This document shows, in pieces, positions 8,889-17,576 of a DNA stretch of 64,000 nucleotides (its first letter is position 1; each line of letters opens with the position of its first letter). Source of the stretch: Roseovarius albus (lineage in GTDB: Bacteria > Pseudomonadota > Alphaproteobacteria > Rhodobacterales > Rhodobacteraceae). Where the stretch lies: positions 90,418-154,417 of the forward strand of contig NZ_FWFX01000011.1 in the NCBI RefSeq assembly GCF_900172335.1. The letters run 5' to 3'. A program made the translations under genes and the position numbers. The notes below the pieces were generated by a model. The model ran no database searches and was not told where the DNA came from. It saw only the letters and a list, made by a program, of their open reading frames with translations.

Positions 8889-9752
8889 ATGAGAAAACAA
8901 GCCATGAACCGCGACTGGATTGCCACCGCCCGCACGCTGAGCGAAGCCCTGCCTTATCTGCAACGGTACGATGATGCGATTGTCGTCATCAAACTGGGAG
9001 GTCACGCCATGGGCAGTGACGAGGCGATGGAAACCTTCGCACGTGACATCGTTTTAATGCAGCATGTTGGCGTTAACCCGGTTATCGTGCATGGCGGTGG
9101 ACCGATGATCAATCAGATGCTGGATAAGCTTGAGATCACATCCGAATTCGTAAACGGCAAGCGCGTGACTGACGAAGCCACAATGGAAGTGGTTGAGATG
9201 GTCCTCTCGGGCCGTGTCAATAAACGAATTGTTCAAGCGATCAATCAACAAGGCGGCAAGGCTGTCGGATTGTCGGGCAAGGATGCCAATCTGATTACAT
9301 GTGACGCGACCGATCCGGCACTTGGGCTGGTGGGCACCCCGTCCGAGATTGATCCAAGCATTCTGCAAACCCTATTCAAGGATGACACCATTCCGGTGAT
9401 CGCCCCCTTGGGTGCTGGCCGAAATGGCGAGACATATAACATCAATGGAGACACAGCCGCTGGGGCTATTGCTGCCGCCCTGACTGCTGACCGGCTGTTG
9501 CTGCTGACCGACATCGACGGCGTGCGCAACGCCGAGGGCGATGTGGTGACTGAACTGACCTCACAAACTATCCGAAGTATGATTATCGATGGCACCATTG
9601 CTGGTGGCATGATCCCCAAGACTGAAACAGCGCTTGCGGCCATTGACGGCGGCGTGCGGGCGGTTGTTATCCTGGATGGTCGCGCGCCCAACGCGACCTT
9701 GCTTGAACTTTTCACCGACCACGGCGCAGGTTCAATGATCCGGGCAGGTTGA
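8889..9752 (+). CDS. argB: ArgB, acetylglutamate kinase
   Basis: 287 residues of the amino acid kinase family. Visible motifs are [10 protein letters not shown] (residues about 34–43, phosphate binding), [12 protein letters not shown] (substrate binding), [23 protein letters not shown] and LLTDIDGVR. It phosphorylates N-acetylglutamate, the second step of arginine synthesis. A GA-rich ribosome binding region (AGGGAGGGAAGAGG) lies upstream of the ATG at 8889; a second ATG five codons in is also possible. Its place after the yidC–engB run is seen in other Rhodobacteraceae. Confidence 0.96.
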   Translation: MRKQAMNRDWIATARTLSEALPYLQRYDDAIVVIKLGGHAMGSDEAMETFARDIVLMQHVGVNPVIVHGGGPMINQMLDKLEITSEFVNGKRVTDEATMEVVEMVLSGRVNKRIVQAINQQGGKAVGLSGKDANLITCDATDPALGLVGTPSEIDPSILQTLFKDDTIPVIAPLGAGRNGETYNINGDTAAGAIAAALTADRLLLLTDIDGVRNAEGDVVTELTSQTIRSMIIDGTIAGGMIPKTETALAAIDGGVRAVVILDGRAPNATLLELFTDHGAGSMIRAG

Positions 9753-9788
9753 GGGCATTTCGACGAAAGTGCCTAAGCCAGCCATAGC

Positions 9789-10694
9789 TTATGCGGCTGG
9801 CGCGCCTTCCGCAGAAACCTCAGAAATCCAGTCTTTGAATTTCGTTACATTTGGATCGTCCCACTTGTCCCTTGAACCAATGAGCGCATACCGCCCATGC
9901 GGCTCTTCACACTTCATATGTTCAAGCGGCAGAATGAGCGTACCCAACTGAAGCTCCTCTCGGCACAGGGCCATATCTGCCATAACAATCCCCGCGCCCA
10001 TGACCGCGGCCTTGGTTGCCATGTCAAGATTTGGGAATGCCTCCCCTTGGCTGGGATCGAAGCCTTCGACATTGAATTCCCTTGCCCAGGTTTTCCAATC
10101 TTCGCGTCTGGGGTTTTCGTGCAAGAGCGTGAAATTCTTGAGATCCTGAGGGCTAGAAAGTGACTGTTGTCCCTTCAACAGATTCGGTGCACAAGCCGGA
10201 GACAGGTAGGATGAAAACAGTGGCAGCACCACAATATTAGGCGACCGCCCCGGCATATGCTCAACCGATATTCCAAGGTCGTATTCTGAGGTGTCAAAAC
10301 CCTTCGCTCCATAAAAATCGGTCGTTAATTTGATGCGGACCTCAGGATGAAGTTCCCGAAAGCGCTCTAACAGCGGAAACAACCAGCGGATCGACAAAGC
10401 AGGCGGGCATATGATCCGCAATTCAAATGCGGAGGCTGAGATGTGACCACATTTTTCGGCCATCGCTTGGAAGGACTCTGTCAATACAGGCAACAAGTCA
10501 TGGCCAGCAGTGGTTAATTCAACTCCCTTATGATTGCGGTGAAATAGCTTCAAACCCAGATGTTCTTCGAGCAGTTTTACATGCCGACTAACGGCACCGC
10601 GCGTGACAAAAAGCTCATCCGCAGCAGCAATAAAGCCATTGTGGCGTGCCGCTGATTCAAAAGCACGCAATGCATTGAGTGGGGGTAGTTTCAT
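9789..10694 (-). CDS. LysR-family regulator, GcvA-like
   Basis: 301 residues. The N-terminal winged helix begins with the GcvA-type opening LPPLNALRAFESAARHNGF, followed by the HTH segment VSRHVKLLEEHLGLKLFHR. A LysR substrate-binding domain follows (about residues 90–290). The effector is unknown. It faces a small DUF1127-like gene across about 110 bases and has its own inverted repeat TTGGAT-N11-ATCCAA eight bases before its start, so autoregulation is likely. Confidence 0.9.
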   Translation of the reverse strand: MKLPPLNALRAFESAARHNGFIAAADELFVTRGAVSRHVKLLEEHLGLKLFHRNHKGVELTTAGHDLLPVLTESFQAMAEKCGHISASAFELRIICPPALSIRWLFPLLERFRELHPEVRIKLTTDFYGAKGFDTSEYDLGISVEHMPGRSPNIVVLPLFSSYLSPACAPNLLKGQQSLSSPQDLKNFTLLHENPRREDWKTWAREFNVEGFDPSQGEAFPNLDMATKAAVMGAGIVMADMALCREELQLGTLILPLEHMKCEEPHGRYALIGSRDKWDDPNVTKFKDWISEVSAEGAPAA

Positions 10695-10701
10695 CTTGCT
10701 T

Positions 10702-10724
10702 TTGGATCAGTTTTTCTAATCCAA
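10702..10724. promoter_or_regulatory. Candidate LysR operator (TTGGAT-N11-ATCCAA)
   Basis: A perfect 6+6 inverted repeat with 11 bases between the arms, the geometry typical of LysR binding sites. It lies eight bases upstream of the LysR start at 10694 and about 80 bases before the small gene at 10803. It would let the regulator control itself and possibly the divergent gene. No binding evidence exists beyond the sequence. Confidence 0.55.
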
Positions 10725-10802
10725 TGTATGAGAAACCTTGGTTTGAAAGCAAGTATATTCTTATCGTATTTTTCTCCTATAAACTGATTATGGGTTGATA
10801 TA

Positions 10803-11063
10803 ATGGAAAATACTCTTCGCACCTGCTCGAAGTTTTCTTTTAAACTTCAATCGAATTCACTTCGAACCATTTCGAACTTTTTTAAAAAACATCACGCATT
10901 ACGGTGGAAGACTCGCCTCGAAAAACAGCTCGAACAAGACTTGTATCGACTGTCAGAAACGTCACCCCATTTGATAGATGATGTTGGGTTTGTCGACGTC
11001 GTTTATGCGGACACAAAACAAGTGAACAGCTCATTTGAAATCGATCTAAGTGCTCGCGGTTAA
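10803..11063 (+). CDS. DUF1127-like small protein
   Basis: 86 residues. The central part, LRWKTRLEKQLEQDLYRLSETSPHLIDDVGF region (about residues 33–63), resembles the short arginine-rich DUF1127 motif, which usually ends in L-DIG. DUF1127 proteins are small, often stress- or growth-phase-controlled proteins of alphaproteobacteria. The N-terminal half is unlike other members I know, and the gene is lower in GC than its neighbours. Its position, divergent from a GcvA-like LysR gene, is a common Rhodobacteraceae layout. Confidence is moderate. Confidence 0.55.
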   Translation: MENTLRTCSKFSFKLQSNSLRTISNFFKKHHALRWKTRLEKQLEQDLYRLSETSPHLIDDVGFVDVVYADTKQVNSSFEIDLSARG

Positions 11064-11170
11064 CAGCCAAAAGATCCAAGCAATCCACCAAGGCAATTTA
11101 CGCTCGCTGCCTGAGACATCATCCAAAGTTCTTCCTTGCTCAAATTCCCTTGTGACTTAAGTTGCGAGCA

Positions 11171-11965
11171 ATGGAACACGAAGCACTGATCAGATTGGGC
11201 GTTTTTCTGGGGTTGTTTGCCCTCTTTGCCCTTATCGAATCCGCTGCGCCACGCAGGCGTCGCCTTCAGCCGCGCACGCAAAGGTGGTTCACCAACTGGG
11301 CCATCGTTGTGATTGACACTTTGCTCTTGCGCGCGTTGGCAATTGCGATGCCGCTTTTGGCCGTGGGTGCAGCAATTGACACGCAAGCGCAGGGTTTTGG
11401 TCTGTTCAATCTTATCAACATGCCGCTGTGGCTTGCTGTGATCCTGACAGTTCTGATCTTTGACTTTGCCATTTGGGCTCAGCACCTATTCACGCACAAA
11501 ATCCCGATCTTGTGGCGGTTCCACCGTGTCCACCATGCTGACCGCGACATTGATGTCACCACCGCAATCCGATTTCACCCGGTGGAGATCGCTTTTTCAA
11601 TGTTGTTGAAAATCGGGCTGGTTTATCTGCTGGGCCCACCTGCACTGGGCATTGTTCTGTTCGAAATCATCCTCAATGGCACGGCAATGTTCAACCATGC
11701 CAACATCCGCCTGCCCTTGCCGATTGATACCGCCCTACGCCGTTTTCTGGTCACGCCTGACATGCACCGTGTTCATCATTCCGATCTGCGCGAGGAACAC
11801 GATAGCAATTACGGCTTTGCCCTGTCGATCTGGGACAAAATCTTTGGCACATATATTGCACAACCGGGCAAAGGCCATGATGATATGACGATTGGCCTGC
11901 GCTGGCAGGATGACAGACCGTCCAAACTGGGGTGGAGCTTATGGCTACCGTTTCGAAAACTGTAA
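11171..11965 (+). CDS. Fatty acid hydroxylase / sterol desaturase family protein
   Basis: About 264 residues with hydrophobic segments near residues 8–25, 50–70, 85–105 and 130–160. The three histidine boxes of the di-iron membrane hydroxylase family are clear: HLFTHK, FHRVHHADRD and MHRVHHSDLREEHDSNYG. Such enzymes hydroxylate or desaturate lipids in the inner membrane. The substrate is unknown; bacterial members act on sterols, carotenoids, ornithine lipids or other lipids. The frame extends to a TTG at 11162, but the ATG at 11171 is taken. It overlaps the next, ferredoxin-like gene by about 25 bases, which hints at a shared electron-transfer role. Confidence 0.88.
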   Translation: MEHEALIRLGVFLGLFALFALIESAAPRRRRLQPRTQRWFTNWAIVVIDTLLLRALAIAMPLLAVGAAIDTQAQGFGLFNLINMPLWLAVILTVLIFDFAIWAQHLFTHKIPILWRFHRVHHADRDIDVTTAIRFHPVEIAFSMLLKIGLVYLLGPPALGIVLFEIILNGTAMFNHANIRLPLPIDTALRRFLVTPDMHRVHHSDLREEHDSNYGFALSIWDKIFGTYIAQPGKGHDDMTIGLRWQDDRPSKLGWSLWLPFRKL

Positions 11966-12594
11966 CTTACGCCGCCGCTGAGGCCGCCGCCAAGCTCAAT
12001 GGTCTTGGGATCATGGGGGCGTTGCATGAAGACGGCAGTACAATCTTGCTGCTGGGACCCGGCAAAGAGTTTTGGGAGATTTTCAAGCTAAGTCCGGAAT
12101 TGAACGATGGCGCAGAAGACCCATTTAACCGCTGGTCTGAACGTATCATCGGCCACATGGCTGATACGTTGGGGGCTAAGGCCCGCTTCCCCTTTGGCGG
12201 CCCTCCTTACGAGCCTTTCCTACGCTGGGCAATGGACTCGGGCCGCGCTTGGCAAAGCCCTGTCGGCATGCTCGTGCATGACGAGGCAGGTATGATGATC
12301 TCGTTCCGTGGAGCGTTGCATTTCAGCTACGAAATCGACCTTCCCGCACCCCCAGCCGCGTCACCTTGCGAAACCTGTGAAACGCAGCCTTGTGTTTCTG
12401 CCTGCCCTGTTGGAGCGCTCAGCGATCAACATTTCTATAAGATCGACGCCTGCCATGCCTATCTGGATACGCCAGCGGGACAAAGCTGCATGAGCCACGG
12501 CTGCATTGCACGCCGCGCCTGCCCTGTAAGCCAGTCCTTTGATCGCAACCCCGCGCAATCCGCCATTCACATGAGGTATTTTCACCGCTCATGA
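11941..12594 (+). CDS. Ferredoxin-like iron–sulfur protein
   Basis: 217 residues. The C-terminal third has a ferredoxin-type cysteine set, CETCETQPCVSACPVGAL, plus further cysteines in YKIDACHAY, SCMSHGC and RRACPVS, enough for one or two 4Fe-4S clusters. The N-terminal 130 residues show no motif I recognise. It begins inside the end of the hydroxylase gene and overlaps the sixA gene by four bases, so the three genes are probably one transcript. Electron supply to the hydroxylase is plausible from the overlap but unproven. Confidence 0.72.
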   Translation: MATVSKTVTYAAAEAAAKLNGLGIMGALHEDGSTILLLGPGKEFWEIFKLSPELNDGAEDPFNRWSERIIGHMADTLGAKARFPFGGPPYEPFLRWAMDSGRAWQSPVGMLVHDEAGMMISFRGALHFSYEIDLPAPPAASPCETCETQPCVSACPVGALSDQHFYKIDACHAYLDTPAGQSCMSHGCIARRACPVSQSFDRNPAQSAIHMRYFHRS

Positions 12595-13085
12595 CCAAAC
12601 GCCTGATCCTGATGCGCCATGCCAAGTCCAGTTGGGACAACGCCCTACTGGATGATTTTGCCCGCGCATTAAATGGCCGAGGGCGCACCTCAGCCAAGGC
12701 CTTGGGAGATTGGATACGGCAGAAATCCTATCTGCCTGATCAGGTGCTCTGCTCAAGCGCGGCACGCACACGTGAAACTTTTGCCGGACTGAAAGTCATG
12801 GCGGATACAGCTTTCGTTGACACTCTCTACCATGCAAGCGCCGACCAGATGATGCGTACACTTCAGCGCGCGACTGGATCAGCGGTTTTGATGATCGGCC
12901 ACAATCCCGGCATCAGTTGGTTCGCCGCGCAGCTTGTTTTAACCCCGCCGTCACATACCCGATTTTCGGACTATCCAACGGGTGCGGCAACGGTGATCGA
13001 TTTTGATATCGCAGAGTGGGCAGAGCTGCGCCCCGCCACCGGGCAAGTTGTCGATTTTGTAATCCCCCGCGAATTGACGGGTTAA
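12591..13085 (+). CDS. SixA-like histidine phosphatase
   Basis: 164 residues of the histidine phosphatase superfamily. The start has LMRHAKSSW, the RHG-type catalytic motif in its SixA form, and the second catalytic histidine lies in MIGHNPGI. SixA dephosphorylates phosphohistidine in phosphorelays or the nitrogen phosphotransferase system. It overlaps the ferredoxin-like gene (ATGA) and converges with rlmB three bases later. Confidence 0.9.
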   Translation: MTKRLILMRHAKSSWDNALLDDFARALNGRGRTSAKALGDWIRQKSYLPDQVLCSSAARTRETFAGLKVMADTAFVDTLYHASADQMMRTLQRATGSAVLMIGHNPGISWFAAQLVLTPPSHTRFSDYPTGAATVIDFDIAEWAELRPATGQVVDFVIPRELTG

Positions 13086-13088
13086 GAT

Positions 13089-13868
13089 TTAGCGAGAGGC
13101 ATAGAGCGCAATCGCCGCCGCATTGGAAACATTCAGTGACCCAAATTCACCAGCAAAGTTGATCTTGACCAGTTGGTCGCAGGTTTCCTTGGTCTTCTGA
13201 CGCAGACCCGGCCCCTCGGCTCCCATGACCAAGGCCACTGGTCGATCACGTCGCCCTTCAAGAGCGGTTTCGATAGTGTCCTCTGCTGTGCCATCCAAAC
13301 CCAGAACGATGTAGCCCATGTTCTGCAGTTCAACGATGGCATCCGCCAGATTACGCACCCGCAGGTATGGCTGTCGTTCCAACGCGCCGCTGGCTGTCTT
13401 GGCCAAAGCCCCGGTTTCCGGAGCTGAATGGTGACGCGGAGCTACAACAGCGCAGGCGCCCAGCACCTCGGCAGAGCGTAGAATCGCCCCCACATTGTGC
13501 GGATCCGTCACGCGATCCAGCATCACAACGCGCGGCGGCATCGTACCGTCACCAAGACAGCAGTCAGCCAACCCGCCCCAATTGAGCGGCTTCACTTCCA
13601 ACGCAGCCCCCTGGTGCACTGATTGTGGATCCAGTGGCGCTGAAAATTTGCGCGCATCGGCCAATTCTGGCTCGATCCCGGAAAAAGCCACGTCTTCCGC
13701 CAGCTTATCGGTGGCATTTCGCGTCAGAATCAGCCTCAGCTTCTCCCGCGCAGGGTTTCGCAAAGCATCCCGCACCGCATGCAGCCCAAAAAGCCAGACG
13801 GTTTCCGCCGCGCTTGCCCGTTTTGCCTGCTCTTTATCAATCACCCAGCGGGGTTTTTTCGTGGCCAT
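13089..13868 (-). CDS. rlmB: RlmB-like 23S rRNA (guanosine-2'-O-)methyltransferase
   Basis: 259 residues of the SpoU/TrmH family. The N-terminal substrate-binding domain contains WLFGLHAVRDALRNP. The knotted SAM-binding domain contains VMLDRVTDPHNVGAILRSAEVLGA-type sequence, then VALVMGAEGPGL and a C-terminal FGSLNVSNAAAIALY. It methylates the 2'-oxygen of a guanosine in 23S rRNA. AAAGGTGA precedes the ATG. It is divergent from tRNA-Tyr. Confidence 0.92.
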   Translation of the reverse strand: MATKKPRWVIDKEQAKRASAAETVWLFGLHAVRDALRNPAREKLRLILTRNATDKLAEDVAFSGIEPELADARKFSAPLDPQSVHQGAALEVKPLNWGGLADCCLGDGTMPPRVVMLDRVTDPHNVGAILRSAEVLGACAVVAPRHHSAPETGALAKTASGALERQPYLRVRNLADAIVELQNMGYIVLGLDGTAEDTIETALEGRRDRPVALVMGAEGPGLRQKTKETCDQLVKINFAGEFGSLNVSNAAAIALYASR

Positions 13869-13996
13869 TGTTCACCTTTCGCATCAGATCGCGACATTGC
13901 TTACAAGTGGGGTGCAGTGCAAGGCATTTTCGTCTTGACGGGGGGCTTGGGCGCTTCTAAATACGCCCTCACGTCAGATGCAGTGCATCAGACAGT

Positions 13997-14080
13997 GGGC
14001 GACAGGCCGCAAGGTGTGGCAGGGGACTGTAACTCCCTCGCGGAGACGCACGCCTGGTTCGATTCCAGGGTCGCCCACCA
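13997..14080 (+). tRNA. tRNA-Tyr (anticodon GTA)
   Basis: 84 bases folding as a class II tRNA. The acceptor GGGCGAC pairs with GTCGCCC, followed by discriminator A and an encoded CCA. The D stem is GCC/GGC, the anticodon stem GGGGA/TCCCT holds the loop CTGTAAC with anticodon GTA, the long variable arm has a GCG-GAGA-CGC stem, and the T stem CCTGG/CCAGG holds TTCGATT. The long variable arm and GTA anticodon identify bacterial tRNA-Tyr. A recombinase cassette begins just downstream. Confidence 0.95.
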
Positions 14081-14266
14081 CTCAGTCTTCCTAAAACCGC
14101 CGACACCTGGCATGCATTCAATAGTGTTTATTTTTCCGTTAGTTGCGAGGTTTAAGAGCGCCTGAGACCTCAAAGTTGGGCTCTGTTCAGGGTCAGTTTA
14201 CAGCAAATTATGGGAAAGTCTCAGCAGGGCAACTGCGTGTGAGGTCTTGTGCCAGCCACATGGGAC

Positions 14267-15952
14267 TCAGCGATGCGGGAACCCAAGTATCTCTCGCTGC
14301 ATAACCCAGTCCAGCGGTAATTCAGGAAGATCGCGCAAGGCTTTTGCGCTGAGATTAGCTGGTTGACGGCCTTCGAGAATCGCCGTCGAAATGTCGGGTG
14401 CAAGCCAGGCGAGCGGCAGGATCCGGCTGACAGATCCGCTTCGTAACCTTTCCCGCTCCGTGATCTGCTGAATGGAGGATGCTTTTCCATCCAGAAGTTC
14501 GCGCGCCCAACGTCTGGCATCTGCTACAAGTGCGATGAGGGTGCGATCCGCTTGAGGGGCATCCTCCGGTTTGATGATAATCGGTTTCGCACGACCGTTC
14601 TGGCGTTTTTTGAACGGGACGTCGCATGTAGCAGGTATCGGAACGCAGGGCTGATCCGGGCCCAACAGAGCATGGAGATTTATCCGGATGCGCAACCGAT
14701 CCTTATGTGCATCAATTCGGTCGATCAACCCGACAAGGCTCTGGGCTTTAGTATTGCTGTCGCGCGTGGCGAGCGCCGCGCACCATGATTCCGCCGCCTG
14801 CAGGATGTCGGAGATCGAGACGTCTTCTCCCCCGGCCCCTATTGTCCGATCTGACAGCCAAGTCTTGTTGCTCATGCAATCTTCGAGGCTGCTGAATACA
14901 AGTCGCTCGATCTCCTTTGCAGGCAAACGCTCGACGCCATTGCGATCTTCGGCGCCTGATTTGCTGGAGGTGTAATACCAATAGCGTTTCATCAAGGTCA
15001 CCCCCTCCCGCCTGGTGGACTTGCTGGCGTAGGTCGTGCGCATGACCCGGCCTTTTGAATCGAACAGCAAGCCATCCAGTGGACGCTTGGCGGGCTGCCG
15101 AGCGGCAACGATCTTCTTGCCGCCATGGTCGCCCAACTGTGTCTGTACCTGTGCCCAGGTTGCATCGTCGACAATGGCCTCATGCAGACCGTCATGCAGA
15201 TCTTCTTTGTGCCGCACCTTGCCGACGTAGATTGGATTGCGCAGGATGTTGTAGAGCGCACCACGTGAAAGCGCCTTGCCACCAGTAACGCGCCCATGCC
15301 GGTCTGTCCGACTTTTGCTGACAACACTCAATTCATTCAATCGCACAGACAATTGTCGCACCGATCCAGCGGCCAGATAATCTGAAAAGATCGTCCGCAC
15401 CGCTGCAGCTTCCCTCTGGTTCACCACCAGCGCCTTGTCCCTGACATCATAGCCTAGGGGCACAGCCCCACCCATCCACATGCCCTTACGTTTTGAAGCT
15501 GCAACTTTGTCTCGAATACGCTCGGCCGTCACCTCGCGCTCAAACTGCGCAAAGGACAGAAGCACATTCAGCGTCAGACGGCCCATCGATGATGTGGTGT
15601 TGAACGCTTGCGTAACTGATACGAACGACACCCCTACCCCGTCAAACACATCGACCATCTTGGCAAAGTCAGCCAGTGACCGTGTCAGGCGATCAACCTT
15701 GTAGACCACGATGACATCAATCCGACCGCCTCGAACATCGTCTAGCAACCGACTGAGCCCTGGGCGGCCCATAGAGCCGCCCGAGAACCCGCCATCGTCG
15801 TAGTGCTCCGAAAGCTCCGACCATCCTTCGTGTTTCTGACTCAGAATATAGGCGGCACAGGCTTCGCGCTGCGCGTCGAGCGAGTTGAAGTCCTGTTCCA
15901 GCCCCTCCTCGGTCGACTTGCGCGTGTATATTGCGCAGCGCTGGCGGATCAT
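14267..15952 (-). CDS. Large serine recombinase (resolvase/invertase N-domain plus Recombinase domain)
   Basis: 561 residues. The catalytic N-domain (about 1–150) starts CAIYTRKSTEEG with the nucleophilic Ser in the R-K-S context, followed by FSGGSMGRPGL and VYKVDRLTRS with conserved arginines, and FAQFEREVTAERIRDK leading into the long helix. The Recombinase domain follows (about 170–280, GGKALSRGALYNILRNP). The usual zinc ribbon is replaced by a cysteine-free segment, LDGLLFDSKGRVMRTTY. The long open frame reaches 16057, but GAGGAGG lies seven bases before the ATG at 15952, which overlaps the DUF2924 stop (ATGA). Confidence 0.92.
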   Translation of the reverse strand: MIRQRCAIYTRKSTEEGLEQDFNSLDAQREACAAYILSQKHEGWSELSEHYDDGGFSGGSMGRPGLSRLLDDVRGGRIDVIVVYKVDRLTRSLADFAKMVDVFDGVGVSFVSVTQAFNTTSSMGRLTLNVLLSFAQFEREVTAERIRDKVAASKRKGMWMGGAVPLGYDVRDKALVVNQREAAAVRTIFSDYLAAGSVRQLSVRLNELSVVSKSRTDRHGRVTGGKALSRGALYNILRNPIYVGKVRHKEDLHDGLHEAIVDDATWAQVQTQLGDHGGKKIVAARQPAKRPLDGLLFDSKGRVMRTTYASKSTRREGVTLMKRYWYYTSSKSGAEDRNGVERLPAKEIERLVFSSLEDCMSNKTWLSDRTIGAGGEDVSISDILQAAESWCAALATRDSNTKAQSLVGLIDRIDAHKDRLRIRINLHALLGPDQPCVPIPATCDVPFKKRQNGRAKPIIIKPEDAPQADRTLIALVADARRWARELLDGKASSIQQITERERLRSGSVSRILPLAWLAPDISTAILEGRQPANLSAKALRDLPELPLDWVMQREILGFPHR

Positions 15953-16404
15953 GATTTGACCTCCTCGCGCAACCCGAAGAACTTGGGCCCGTTCCTGTTG
16001 GTCCCTGTCATTGCGCGCGCCACGGCCGAGAGCGAAGAATAGCTCTGACCGTTCCAAATGGCACCGCCTCTCGCTGTTATCAGCACCTCATGGGTGGTCC
16101 CGCCCCAGTCCTTTAGGATGCGGGTACCGTCGCAAACCGATCGGCCCGGTGCAGCTTCAACACGCTTGTTGGCCCCGGTACCGCTCGTGCGCCTGATGAT
16201 CCGGTTCCAATCTCGTCGGGATCTGGCTGCCTCACAACCCTGTGCGTTAGATTGAGCTTCCCAGGCAAGGGCCAGCCGCATGAGGCGTGCCGTGAACGTC
16301 CTGGGTGGATCAGAACCTTTGATTTCTGCCCAAAGCCACCGAAGCGTGGCAGCGTCCGCGTTTTCCAGTTGGCTGCACTCAATCGTTTCGACGATCGGGC
16401 TCAT
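15949..16404 (-). CDS. DUF2924 domain protein
   Basis: 151 residues. The DUF2924 pattern is seen in FTARLMRLALAWEAQ, GTRILKDWGGTTHEVLIT, GAIWNGQSYSSLSAVARAMTGT and GPKFFGLR at the C-terminus. DUF2924 proteins are repeatedly encoded directly before a serine recombinase in alphaproteobacteria, as here, and may be recombination accessory or DNA-binding proteins. No biochemical role is established. It overlaps both neighbours by four bases. Confidence 0.88.
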   Translation of the reverse strand: MSPIVETIECSQLENADAATLRWLWAEIKGSDPPRTFTARLMRLALAWEAQSNAQGCEAARSRRDWNRIIRRTSGTGANKRVEAAPGRSVCDGTRILKDWGGTTHEVLITARGGAIWNGQSYSSLSAVARAMTGTNRNGPKFFGLREEVKS

Positions 16405-16706
16405 TTCAATGCCTCGGCAGGCAGAAGACGATAACGCGTCGCTTCGTCGGGCCGGTCCAGTTCAATCGTCACTCCTGGCTGCCGCAACCGTGAGATCGCG
16501 GCACGGACCGAGTGTGGCTGCCAATTGAAGCATTTCTGAATCTGTGCGATCGTAACCCCGGTCGGACGAGACAACAGATTTTGCAAGTTCTCTGTTTTGG
16601 TTTTGCCAATCTGCTTTGGTGGTTTGAATCTCGTCTTAATTCTCGTTGGTGGGCAATTCGCTGGTTCTTCCAAACCTCTGCTTTGATCTCGCATTCTGGT
16701 CTCCAT
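16401..16706 (-). CDS. DUF3489 domain protein
   Basis: 101 residues. The N-terminal 35 are basic and probably disordered. The rest is a winged-helix-like DUF3489 domain: LLSRPTGVTIAQIQKCFNWQPHSVRAAISRL is the recognisable stretch (residues about 44–74). It is the first gene of the recombinase cassette and could be its repressor or a DNA-binding partner, as an inference from fold and position. Confidence 0.8.
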   Translation of the reverse strand: METRMRDQSRGLEEPANCPPTRIKTRFKPPKQIGKTKTENLQNLLSRPTGVTIAQIQKCFNWQPHSVRAAISRLRQPGVTIELDRPDEATRYRLLPAEALK

Positions 16707-17567
16707 CTAAACAACAGTGCTTGCGCGCCCTGTACCGGCCAAAGCCCGGAAATTCGGGCAGGAAACTTGAGTATTGGGTGACACCAGTGACGCTCACAAT
16801 GGCTGTGAAGTCCAGTGGAAGGTAGCAGACCCGACAATCTGCGCCCGGTATGAGTCAATGTTGGCGACCTGGCTCACAAGTGGTAGAATACTCCCCAAAG
16901 CCGACCTCCTTACAGACCGCAGAGAATGACGGATTGAGCCCAATCGAGACCGTCGTGAACCCCGCAGCATCGCTTAGAAATGGGCGGGTAACTGACTTTC
17001 GCTGCCTCACGTTCCTATAATCGCTATGCGGACAAATTTACGATTCGCGTCTTAGGGCGCAATGACGGCTCTCAACCCGAAGCAGACCTTGGTTCTGAAT
17101 GCCGCCAATGGCCGCTAAGAGCCCAAAGATCCGATTGCTGCACCTTGCATTAATAACGTCAACCACTGAAAGCCGACATTGACGGCAGTACAGATGGCAC
17201 ACACCAGACTTTCACTCGAAGGTAGAGTTGCTTATCTTAAACGCATATTCCGCGACTGTGAAACGCAACTTTTTAAATTGGCGCAGTGTGAAATTGCCGG
17301 ATCCACGTGCATCTGAGAATGATGACTAGTCTCCGCGAATGACGTTCCTAACGAACAGGTAGAAGATGCCCTAGAAATAGTTTCTGTTGAATACTTCGTG
17401 CCGCACTATAGTAGCAAAAGGCTTATTTTAGAGAGGGGCAGGTTAACTGAGAGCTGCAGACAAAATCAATGTTACTAATATCTAAGCACATATGATGGTT
17501 CGATATTGTACTGCCTAAGCCTTAGTGGTGTACTTGTTAAATAATCACGAAGAGTTAATATTGTCGC
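16707..17567. other. Gene-free interval of about 860 bases
   Basis: No frame here shows a convincing protein. It lies between the recombinase cassette and enuR. At 17028–17059 it has one copy of a degenerate repeat also seen in other gene-free intervals of the window. The last 200 bases are AT-rich and contain the enuR promoter region. It may include the outer end of the recombinase element. Confidence 0.5.
17028..17059 (-). repeat. Degenerate dispersed repeat, copy 1
   Basis: Read on the minus strand, this 32-base segment matches the segment at 33561–33592 at 25 of 32 positions without gaps, including the shared ends CGTAA and TTTGTCCGC. Both are followed within 40 bases by GCAG-C/T-GAAAGTC. 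It lies in a gene-free interval. Confidence 0.5.
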
Positions 17568-17576
17568 ATGACAAAT
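17560..17576. promoter_or_regulatory. Candidate EnuR operator overlapping the enuR start
   Basis: ATTGT-CGCATG-ACAAA, an imperfect inverted repeat with six bases between the arms. It spans the start codon of enuR. The same design (ATTGT-N6-ACAAT) occurs at 18964–18979 before uehA. A site overlapping the start would fit autorepression by EnuR; this is inferred from the shared pattern only. Confidence 0.45.

Larger units (their letters stand above)
14081..16706. mobile_element. Recombinase–DUF2924–DUF3489 cassette next to tRNA-Tyr
   Basis: Three minus-strand genes (16706 down to 14267), each overlapping the next by four bases, start with a DUF3489 protein and end with a large serine recombinase. 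The set lies directly downstream of an intact tRNA-Tyr. I found no repeat of the tRNA 3' end further right, so the element's ends are not defined; the interval given runs from the tRNA end to the DUF3489 start. No phage structural or replication genes accompany it, so it is either a minimal mobile cassette or what remains of a larger island. Confidence 0.6.

Noticed and set aside
14061..14080. tRNA-Tyr 3' end as an attachment site for the recombinase cassette
   Set aside because: No second copy of this end was found in the window; a similar stretch in the EamA gene near 46880 is a short chance match.
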